Program-made: the position numbers and the translations under genes
In this document: piece after piece, positions 55,004-64,000 of the stretch
Position numbering within the stretch: the first letter of the stretch is position 1
How the letters are laid out: each line of letters opens with the position of its first letter
Source: CAZIAK01 sp964537035
GTDB lineage: Bacteria; Planctomycetota; B15-G4
Length of the DNA: 64,000 nt
Assembly: GCA_964537035.1 (NCBI GenBank)
Contig: CAZIAK010000001.1
Span: forward strand, 1-64,000
Reading direction: 5' to 3'
Notes under the pieces: model-generated
What the model was told of the DNA's origin: nothing
The model's input: the letters and a program-made list of their open reading frames with translations, nothing else
Database searches by the model: none

Positions 55004-56149
55004 ATGGCTACCAAGAAGACTAGCAGGTCCAAGAAGGTCGTCACGAAGAAGACGACCACCGCAGCCCGTCGCAAGAAGCCCGCAGCGCGGGCGGCCAGAT
55101 CAGCGGGACGCAAGCCAGCTGCGCCCAAGGCGACTGGCAAGACAGGACGCAAGCCCACGTCCAAGAAGGCCGCCGCGAAGAAGCCAGTGGCCAAGCGGGC
55201 GCCCGCCAAGAAGGCGACCGCCAAGGGCAAGAAGCCCGTCGCGAAGAGAGCCACGGCCAAGAAGGCGACCGCGAAGAGGCCAGTGGCCAAGCGGGCCACG
55301 GCCAAGAAGGCTGTCGTGAAGAGATCGGCCACGAAGCGGGCAGCGGCGAAGAAGGCCCCCGCAAGAAAGGCGGTTGCGAAACGAGTGGCCGCGAAGACGT
55401 CGGTGTCCAAACGGGCCGCAGCCAAGCGAGCACCGCTGAAAAAGGCGGCCTCGAAGAAGGCTCCCGCGAAACGAGGGGCTGCCAAGAAGGCGCCTGCGAA
55501 GACCGCGGCGAGAAAGAAGGCTGTCAGCAAGAAGGCCTCGGCCAAGCGCGTTCCAGCGAAGAAGGCGACTGCCAAGAAGCCGGCGGCCAAGCGGGCACCA
55601 GCCAAGAAGCCCGTGGCCAAGAAGGCTGCCGCGAGGAAGGCTGTGGCCAAGAACAACGCTGCACCGGTGAAGGCTCCGGCCAAGAAGCCGGTGCCTGTGA
55701 AGAAGGCGAGCGAGACCAAGCGCAAGCCTGCCCGCCGTGTGATCATGATCGAAGAGGTCGTGCCCACGCCTCCCCGGCCGCTCAAGAGTCCCTACACGAA
55801 GACCCAGCTGCGGCCCCTGCGCAAGGAGCTGATGGCGCAGCGCAAGCGGACCCTCTTTGATCTGGGCATGCTGGGCGATGAGGCCTTGCGGGCCTCAGAC
55901 CCCGACGTGGACACGGAAAGCGTGGCGGACCACGGCTCCGATGCCTACGAACGCAACGTGACCTTGGGGCTGATGGAGCACGACTCCCAACGCATCCGCC
56001 AGATCAACGATGCTCTGGACGCCATGGACAAAGGCATCTACGGCGCGTGCAAGCACTGCGCTGATCCCATCCCCCTGGCTCGCCTTGAGGCCTTGCCCTT
56101 CGCTGCCACCTGCGTGGCCTGCAAGGAACGCGAGGAGCGTCGGTTCTGA
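55004..56149 (+). CDS. histone H1-like lysine/alanine repeat protein fused to a DksA/TraR zinc-finger domain
   Basis: Residues 1 to about 245 are an almost pure Lys/Ala/Arg/Pro/Val tract built from degenerate units such as AKRATAKKAT and PAKKPVAKRA, like eukaryotic H1 tails and bacterial H1-like proteins; it should bind DNA. From about residue 260 a helical part (KELMAQRKRTLFDLGMLG) and the C4 zinc finger YGACKHCADPIPLARLEALP with CVACKE form a DksA/TraR domain, which in DksA enters the RNA polymerase secondary channel. The acidic tip residues of DksA (DxxDxA) cannot be confirmed. Repetition makes the N-terminal length prone to change. lspA begins 14 bases downstream. Confidence 0.88.
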   Translation: MATKKTSRSKKVVTKKTTTAARRKKPAARAARSAGRKPAAPKATGKTGRKPTSKKAAAKKPVAKRAPAKKATAKGKKPVAKRATAKKATAKRPVAKRATAKKAVVKRSATKRAAAKKAPARKAVAKRVAAKTSVSKRAAAKRAPLKKAASKKAPAKRGAAKKAPAKTAARKKAVSKKASAKRVPAKKATAKKPAAKRAPAKKPVAKKAAARKAVAKNNAAPVKAPAKKPVPVKKASETKRKPARRVIMIEEVVPTPPRPLKSPYTKTQLRPLRKELMAQRKRTLFDLGMLGDEALRASDPDVDTESVADHGSDAYERNVTLGLMEHDSQRIRQINDALDAMDKGIYGACKHCADPIPLARLEALPFAATCVACKEREERRF

Positions 56150-56163
56150 GCGAGAAGCAGACG

Positions 56164-56691
56164 TTGGATCCACCGGTGCGCACGTTGCGTGGCAAGGTGC
56201 CCTGGCTCCTGTTGGCTGCGGCCATGCTCGCCGCCGACTTGTGGACCAAGGAGGCCATCTTCGGGCCCCTGCAAGAACACCAGGTCGACTGGGTTCTCGG
56301 GGACTGGTTCGGATTCACCAAGGTGTGGAACACGGGCATGATGTACGGGGCCCTGCGGGATTTTTCCGAGGCCCTGCGCTGGCTAAGAGTGGTAGCGGCC
56401 CTGGTGGTCTTCGTGATGATTCTCAGCACCCCCGCACGGTCCCGACTGTTGTTGCTGGCCCTGGGGCTGGTCCTGGGCGGCGCTCTGGGCAACATCTATG
56501 ACGGGTTCCAGTTCGGCGCCGTGCGAGACTTCCTGCTCGTCGATCTGGATGTGCGCTTCTTCGACCCCTTTCCTGTGTTCAACGTGGCTGACTCCGCGAT
56601 CTGCGTAGGCGTCGCCTTGCTGGCCCTGGGCCTGCTGAGAGAAGACCGCAGCGGGACCGAATCCACCGACGAGCTCGCTGGGGACGGCTGA
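56164..56691 (+). CDS. lspA: lipoprotein signal peptidase II
   Basis: LspA cleaves the signal peptides of lipoproteins in the inner membrane; several probable lipoproteins are encoded in the window. The 175-residue protein has four hydrophobic segments. Conserved blocks are DLWTKEAIF, NTGMMYGAL, LGGALGNIYDGFQFGAVRDF with Asp122 and FPVFNVADSAICVG with Asp143, the two catalytic aspartates. The NIYDG form instead of NLIDR is a lineage variant. TTG 56164 is the likely start; it directly follows the H1-DksA gene, an arrangement in which dksA-type genes and lspA are often neighbours. Confidence 0.95.
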   Translation: MDPPVRTLRGKVPWLLLAAAMLAADLWTKEAIFGPLQEHQVDWVLGDWFGFTKVWNTGMMYGALRDFSEALRWLRVVAALVVFVMILSTPARSRLLLLALGLVLGGALGNIYDGFQFGAVRDFLLVDLDVRFFDPFPVFNVADSAICVGVALLALGLLREDRSGTESTDELAGDG

Positions 56692-56773
56692 CCTCCGGCA
56701 GCGCACACCTTCCCTTGTCTCTCGGGGGAGTCTCGCTGATGGCATCAGTCTCAAGACTCATCGCCCTCCCTTC

Positions 56774-56802
56774 GTGAACTTGGCACGGACGGCCGCTATG
56801 AT
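56774..56802 (+). promoter_or_regulatory. weak promoter candidate for pyrD
   Basis: TATGAT (56797-56802) matches the -10 consensus at five of six positions and is preceded after 17 bases by GTGAAC (56774-56779), a poor -35 box. It lies 28 bp before the pyrD ATG in the only non-coding gap of this stretch. Pattern evidence only. Confidence 0.3.
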
Positions 56803-56829
56803 GCGCGGACGCCCGTTTCAAGCTGCGCC

Positions 56830-57789
56830 ATGCTGCCAACCACCCGCTCCGAGAGCCCCCGCCCCCCCGACACGCTCGTCGACCTGAGTGTCGACGTCGG
56901 GCCGTTGAAGTTGGCCAATCCCGTGATGACCGCATCAGGGACGGCGGGCCTCGGCCTCGAACTCGAGCCGTTCTACGACCTGCGCGCCGCCGGGGCCATC
57001 GTGATCAAGACGATCACCAAGGTGCCGCGGAAGGGCAACCCCATGCCGCGCCTGGCCGAGACCGCCTCTGGCCTGCTGAACAGCATCGGGCTGCCCAACA
57101 AGGGCATCGATCATTTCATCGCCGAGGTGTTGCCCAGGCTGGCCGGGCAGGCCAGCTGCTTGGTGGTGAACATCGCAGGCGAGTCGGTCCCTGAGTTTGC
57201 CGAGCTGGCGGGCCAGCTTCATGGCCTCGCTGGTATTGACGCTCTGGAGCTGAACGTCTCCTGTCCCAACGTGAAGGGTGGCAACCTGCCCTTCGCCCGG
57301 GACCCAGAGGTTGTGCGCAAGCTGGTCGCTGAGGTGCGGGGGGTGACCGACCTGCCGCTCATCACCAAGCTGTCGCCGAACGTGGGTGATGTGGCCGAGA
57401 TCGCCCAGGCGTCCGTAGACGGTGGCACCGACGTGGTGTCGTTGATCAACACGGTCCTGGGCATGTCCGTCGACTGGCGCAGCGGGGCACCGGGGCTGGG
57501 CACCGTGGTGGGTGGGCTCTCCGGCCCGGCCATCAAGCCCATCGCCTTGCGCATGTGCTACGAGGTGGTGCGCAGCGTGGACGTGCCTGTGATCGGCATC
57601 GGTGGCGCGACGGACGCAGACGATGTCCTCGAGTTTCTGGCCGTGGGGGCCTCCGCCGTGCAGATCGGCACGGCCCACTACAAGACCCCCGACGTGGTCC
57701 CCCGGGTGGTAGAGCAGCTGCGCTGCCGCCTGGGAGAGGCTGGGCGAGCGTCTGCCCGAGAAGTCATCGCCACCCTGCGGGTGCCCTGA
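56830..57789 (+). CDS. pyrD: dihydroorotate dehydrogenase, class 1 (1B-like)
   Basis: PyrD oxidises dihydroorotate to orotate in pyrimidine synthesis. The FMN TIM barrel shows LANPVMTASGTAGLG, IVIKTITKVPRKGNPMPRL, a catalytic cysteine in LELNVSCPNVKGG, VSLINTVLGMSVD and GIGGATDADDVLEFLAVGAS. A cysteine as base places it in class 1, and the LNVSCPNVK form suggests class 1B, which needs the FAD/FeS subunit PyrK; no pyrK is in the window. Cytosolic. The 319-residue length is normal. The next gene begins three bases later. Confidence 0.94.
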   Translation: MLPTTRSESPRPPDTLVDLSVDVGPLKLANPVMTASGTAGLGLELEPFYDLRAAGAIVIKTITKVPRKGNPMPRLAETASGLLNSIGLPNKGIDHFIAEVLPRLAGQASCLVVNIAGESVPEFAELAGQLHGLAGIDALELNVSCPNVKGGNLPFARDPEVVRKLVAEVRGVTDLPLITKLSPNVGDVAEIAQASVDGGTDVVSLINTVLGMSVDWRSGAPGLGTVVGGLSGPAIKPIALRMCYEVVRSVDVPVIGIGGATDADDVLEFLAVGASAVQIGTAHYKTPDVVPRVVEQLRCRLGEAGRASAREVIATLRVP

Positions 57790-57792
57790 AGC

Positions 57793-58614
57793 ATGAACCT
57801 GGAGTCCATGTCGCTGGGGCTGCTGCGGCGCGTCCTGGCGGTCTACGAGCACGAGGCCTGGGGCGACACGGATCACGAAGTGACCACGATCGCCGGTCCT
57901 GACAGCGACTGCGTGGCCACGGCCCTGGGTCTGTTCAGGGATGAGACCCAGACGGCCAGCGCCGGCACGGTCCATCGCTACGCCCTGCGCCTCGGCAACC
58001 CCCGCTACCCCTTCATGAAGCTCGTGCTCCAGGAACACCTGGTGCAGGGCGAGTACTTCTTCGAGGTCGACACCCACGACGGCATGTTCGATCTGGAAGA
58101 CGACCCGGACGCCGACAAGTTCAACGAGCTGCGTCGCTACAACCTGGAGGTGAAGGATCGGGTGGAGCAGGCCTTGCTGCAGGGTGGCCTGCCCACGTCC
58201 GCGGTGCTGCAGGGCCTGGTCGAGACCCTGCCCGCAGAGAGGGTTGAGCCCAACGGGTTCAGGATCCTCCTGGTCGATGACGACATCTGTATCGCCACGA
58301 CCCTGGCCACATTGCTCCGTGGTCGAGGCTATGAAGTCGACCTGCTCCACGATGGGGTCGACGCCGTGGAGTCCGCTGACAGCGAGCGCCACGACCTGAT
58401 CCTGATGGACAACGAGATGCCACAACTCAACGGTTTCGTCGCCTGCCGGGTGCTCAAGTCCAAGGCTGAGACCAAGGACATCCCCGTCTTGATCGCCACC
58501 GCTGGTGCCCTGACCCTTGACCAACTCGATCAGGCCGATGGTTTCCTGGTCAAGCCCTTCCGCATCGAGCTGCTGCTCTCCATGCTCGATCACATGATCG
58601 TGCGCCGCAGCTGA
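57793..58614 (+). CDS. protein with unknown N-terminal domain and C-terminal receiver domain
   Basis: Residues 155-273 form a receiver (REC) domain: RILLVDDD (Asp162-Asp164), LILMDNEMPQLNGF with the phospho-acceptor Asp206, the switch Thr/Ala region IATAG at 234-238 and Lys254 in LVKPF. The first about 150 residues contain a pattern not seen in common output domains (HRYALRLGNPRYPFMKLVLQ, LVQGEYFFEVDTHDGMFDLE). They look enzymatic or ligand-binding and have no helix-turn-helix. No histidine kinase is nearby. It begins three bases after pyrD and is probably co-transcribed. Confidence 0.8.
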   Translation: MNLESMSLGLLRRVLAVYEHEAWGDTDHEVTTIAGPDSDCVATALGLFRDETQTASAGTVHRYALRLGNPRYPFMKLVLQEHLVQGEYFFEVDTHDGMFDLEDDPDADKFNELRRYNLEVKDRVEQALLQGGLPTSAVLQGLVETLPAERVEPNGFRILLVDDDICIATTLATLLRGRGYEVDLLHDGVDAVESADSERHDLILMDNEMPQLNGFVACRVLKSKAETKDIPVLIATAGALTLDQLDQADGFLVKPFRIELLLSMLDHMIVRRS

Positions 58615-58702
58615 CTTTGACTCCCGTGGCCTGTTGGGCTCCAATGTGGGGCTTGCCCGGCCACCCGATTCCGCCACCCTGTCTTCTCTGAGAACGTCTC
58701 CC

Positions 58703-61407
<2,705 letters not shown>

Positions 61408-61411
<4 letters not shown>

Positions 61412-62772
61412 CCACGGGGCGCCCGCCGCTGCGGGTGGCCCTCGCCCATCTGGTCTACAACCTGCTCCTGCACCTGGCTTGCCTGATGGCCGTCGCTCCC
61501 TGGCTCGTCCGGGTGGCTCGCGACCGCAGGCAATGGGGCTGGACCCTGCGCCGTCTCGGGCGCTTGCCCCCGGGCCGGCCGAACGGCCCAACTCTCTGGG
61601 TCCACGCTGTGTCGGTGGGTGAAGTCAAGGCCAGCCGCACGATCGTGGCTGCGCTGCGCGAGAGGGCAGGGGATGCGACGGTCGTGCTCAGCACCGGCAC
61701 CATCACCGGCATGGAGACCGCGACCCGGTTGTTCCCCGACCTGTACGTGTTTGCCTGGCCTCTCGACCTGCCCATGGTCACGGGGAGCGTGTTGCGCCGC
61801 ATGAATCCTCAGCTCGTGCTCATGGTCGAGCTCGAGGTCTGGCCCAGCTTCAGCCGCCAGGCAGACCGGGCAGCCATCCCTCAGGTCATCGTCAACGGGC
61901 GGGTCAGTGAGTCGTCCTATCGCACCTATCGCCGCTTCTGCTGGTGGCTGCCCGAGTTCGACCGACTGACCCTGGTCGCGGCCCAGAGCGAAGAGTACGC
62001 CCAACGCATCGGCGAGCTGGGCGTGCCCGCTTCGCGCATCTCGGTCACGGGCAATCTGAAACACGACATGACCCAGCCCGCTCCGGTCGCAGAGGTGAAC
62101 GCCTTGAGAGAGCAGCTCGGTCTGGGCCCCGGACTGCCGGTGTTTGTTGCCGGCAGCACCCACGAAGGCGAGGACGAGCCTGTCATCGATGCCTGGCTCA
62201 ACGCTGGCGGCGGGGCGGCCTCTCGGTTGATCCTGGTGCCGCGCCATCTCGAACGGCTCAAGGACATCACCCGGTTGCTTCGCCGCAAGGAGGTTTCGTG
62301 GCAGCTGCGCAGCGAATGCCGTTCCCAGGACGACCCGGCTACGGTGCTGCTGGTGGACACCATGGGTGAGCTGGAGGCCCTGTTCGGCCTGGCTGACGTG
62401 GTCTTTCTGGGAGGATCCCTGGTGCCTGTGGGGGGGCACAATGTCCTGGAGCCAGCGGCCGCGTCCTGCCCGCAGATCACTGGCCCTTGGCTGGAGACCT
62501 GCCGTCCGGAGGCGGACGCGCTGGTGGCCGCAGGGGGGCTGGAGATCGTTGAGAGCTGCGACGCTCTGGGGGCTGCGCTGGTCACCCTGCTCCAGGACAA
62601 GGCCCTGCGAAATCGGCGAGGTCAGGCCGCCTGGCAGGTGGCCCAACGCCTGGCCGGAGCCACGGATCGGACCATGGCCCTGCTCCAGGATCTGGGTCTC
62701 CCGCGAGGTGCTCCACTGGACCCGGCAGCGCAATACGCTACAGTGACGCCTTACGATTCTTCCTGCATATAG
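61408..62772 (+). CDS. waaA: 3-deoxy-D-manno-octulosonic acid (Kdo) transferase
   Basis: WaaA adds Kdo to lipid A precursors at the cytoplasmic face of the inner membrane, so this cell should make LPS. The protein (454 residues) has an N-terminal membrane anchor (LVYNLLLHLACLMAVAPWLV), LWVHAVSVGEVKAS with the catalytic glutamate, VELEVWPSF and LGGSLVPVGGHNVLEPAA, the WaaA hallmark. Its GTG overlaps the secA stop, indicating translational coupling; secA-waaA is not a usual pair. metK follows after 20 bases. Confidence 0.93.
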
Positions 62773-62792
62773 CGACCCGGAGTGAGTTCTCC

Positions 62793-64000
62793 ATGACCAA
62801 GAAGGTCCTTTTCACGTCTGAGTCCGTCTCGATGGGCCACCCCGACAAGGTGGCCGATCAGGTCAGCGACGCCATCCTCGACGCCTGCCTTGCTGGCGAC
62901 CCCAACTCCCGTGTGGCCTGCGAAACGCTGGTCACCACCGGGCTCTGCGTGGTCAGCGGTGAGATCACCACCAAGTCCGATGTCGACTACGCCAAGATCG
63001 CTCGTGAGACGATCAAGAAGATCGGCTACACCGACGACGCCTTCGGCATCAACGGCGACACCTGTGCCGTGATGGTGACCCTCGATCGTCAGTCCCCCGA
63101 CATCTCCCAGGGCGTGACCGCTGGCAAGGGTCTGCACAAGGAGCAGGGAGCTGGCGACCAGGGCATGATGTTCGGCTACGCCTGCAGAGAGACGCCGTCG
63201 CTCATGCCCCTGGCCATCGACCTGTCCCACCGCTTGATCGCCAAGGTGGCCAAGCTGCGGCAGACGGGCAAGGTCAAGTACCTGCGCCCCGACGCCAAGA
63301 GCCAGGTCACCGTCGAGTACCACGACGACAAGCCTGTGCGCGTCGACGCGGTGGTCATCTCGACCCAGCATGATCCCGATGTGTCTCACCGGCAGATCCG
63401 CAAGGACATGATCGAGATGATCAAGTCCGTGGTGCCGGCCAGGTTCATCGACTCCAAGACCAAGTTCCACATCAACCCCACCGGTCGATTCGTCGTGGGC
63501 GGTCCTCATGGCGACTGTGGCCTCACCGGGCGCAAGATCATCGTGGACACCTACGGTGGCATGGGTCGTCACGGCGGCGGCGCCTTCTCGGGCAAGGACC
63601 CGAGCAAGGTCGATCGCAGCGCGGCCTACGCGGCCCGCTACGTGGCCAAGAACGTGGTGGCCGCTGGTCTGGCTGAGCGCTGCGAAGTGCAGCTGGCCTA
63701 CGCCATCGGTGTGGCTGAGCCGGTGTCAGTGAACGTCAACACGTTCGGCACGGGCACGATCTCTGAAGACAAGATCAACGCCCTGATCAGCAAGCACTTC
63801 AACCTTCGTCCCGCTGGCATCGTCAAGATGCTCGATCTGAAGAAGCCCCGCTACTTCGAGACCGCACGGCACGGACACTTCGGTCGCAAGGGCGCCTCCT
63901 TCACCTGGGAGACGACCAACAAGGCCGACGCGCTGAAGCGTGACGCAGCCAAGGGTGAGGGCGCCAAGGCCAAGGCCAAGGCTCCCCGCAAGACGGCTCG
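62793..64000 (+). CDS. metK: S-adenosylmethionine synthetase (truncated by window end)
   Basis: MetK makes SAM from methionine and ATP. ATG 62793 follows GGAGTGAG closely. Visible landmarks are FTSESVSMGHPDK with His16, GDQGMMFGYA, GGPHGDCGLTGRK and HGGGAFSGKDPSKVDRSAAY, all family signatures. The catalytic region is complete and matches normal length, but the frame is still open at the window end. After ETTNKADALKRD the sequence turns lysine/alanine-rich (AAKGEGAKAKAKAPRKTAR), a C-terminal extension that ordinary MetK lacks. No SAM riboswitch can fit in the 20-base gap to waaA. Confidence 0.95.
   Translation, partial: MTKKVLFTSESVSMGHPDKVADQVSDAILDACLAGDPNSRVACETLVTTGLCVVSGEITTKSDVDYAKIARETIKKIGYTDDAFGINGDTCAVMVTLDRQSPDISQGVTAGKGLHKEQGAGDQGMMFGYACRETPSLMPLAIDLSHRLIAKVAKLRQTGKVKYLRPDAKSQVTVEYHDDKPVRVDAVVISTQHDPDVSHRQIRKDMIEMIKSVVPARFIDSKTKFHINPTGRFVVGGPHGDCGLTGRKIIVDTYGGMGRHGGGAFSGKDPSKVDRSAAYAARYVAKNVVAAGLAERCEVQLAYAIGVAEPVSVNVNTFGTGTISEDKINALISKHFNLRPAGIVKMLDLKKPRYFETARHGHFGRKGASFTWETTNKADALKRDAAKGEGAKAKAKAPRKTA

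Noticed and set aside
55004..55740. Regularly spaced repeats in the H1-like tract considered as a CRISPR array
   Set aside because: The units are degenerate, in frame, of variable length and encode Lys/Ala; there are no unique spacers of constant length.
62746..62792. SAM riboswitch upstream of metK
   Set aside because: Only 20 non-coding bases separate waaA from metK, too short for any known SAM-sensing RNA, and no conserved core is visible.

Overview
The window is 64 kb of very GC-rich, gene-dense bacterial chromosome with one tRNA, about 43 protein genes and no prophage, integrase-bearing island, IS element or CRISPR array. The combination of secreted multi-domain beta-propeller proteins, a DUF5060-type glycoside hydrolase, an MJ0042-like zinc-ribbon membrane protein, an LPS Kdo transferase and an imuA-imuB-dnaE2 cassette fits a Gram-negative-type, deeply branching high-GC lineage. 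Planctomycetota is my best guess. This is inferred from gene content, not from a marker-gene tree. A run of exactly 100 N inside imuA shows the sequence is a scaffold, possibly a metagenome assembly. Layout, 0-9 kb: a MITE-like inverted repeat and tRNA-Pro(CGG); an O-antigen-ligase-like protein fused to TPRs; guaB-guaA (GMP synthesis); and on the minus strand a sulfatase-fold lipoprotein and a PqqB-like metallo-beta-lactamase-fold lipoprotein. 9-15 kb: the mutagenesis cassette imuA-imuB-dnaE2 behind a promoter carrying a 10-bp direct repeat that could be an SOS-type operator; dnaE2 carries an in-frame 72-bp palindromic insertion and imuB an 18-bp-period repeat. 15-24 kb: a secreted HExxH peptidase, a small membrane protein, comF, a divergent signalling pair (STAS-PilZ-like protein and GAF-PP2C phosphatase), a dihydroorotase-family enzyme translationally coupled to the phosphatase, a class C serine hydrolase and a secreted glycoside hydrolase. 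24-35 kb: a GT39-like membrane glycosyltransferase, a 1661-residue secreted double-propeller protein and polA. 34-46 kb: a TPR lipoprotein coupled to an NSS transporter, an MFS transporter, a NhaC-type antiporter with an unusual N-terminal domain, asnS, an orphan epmA-like gene, a secreted protein and a NIL-domain protein. 46-54 kb: a zinc-ribbon membrane protein and a degenerate gluzincin-like secreted protein, then uvrB-uvrC. 54-64 kb: a XerC/D recombinase, a histone-H1-like/DksA fusion, lspA, pyrD, a response-regulator-like protein, secA-waaA and metK, which runs off the window. Functionally the window mixes core metabolism (GMP, pyrimidine, SAM), translation (asnS, epmA, tRNA-Pro), DNA repair (uvrBC, polA, imuAB-dnaE2), secretion and envelope biogenesis (secA, lspA, waaA, Wzy-like, GT39) with lineage-specific secreted proteins. 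No complete new system is proven. The best candidates for undescribed biology are the STAS-PilZ-like/phosphatase module, the H1-DksA fusion, the palindrome inside dnaE2, the possible imuA operator and a shared extracellular domain in two secreted proteins.
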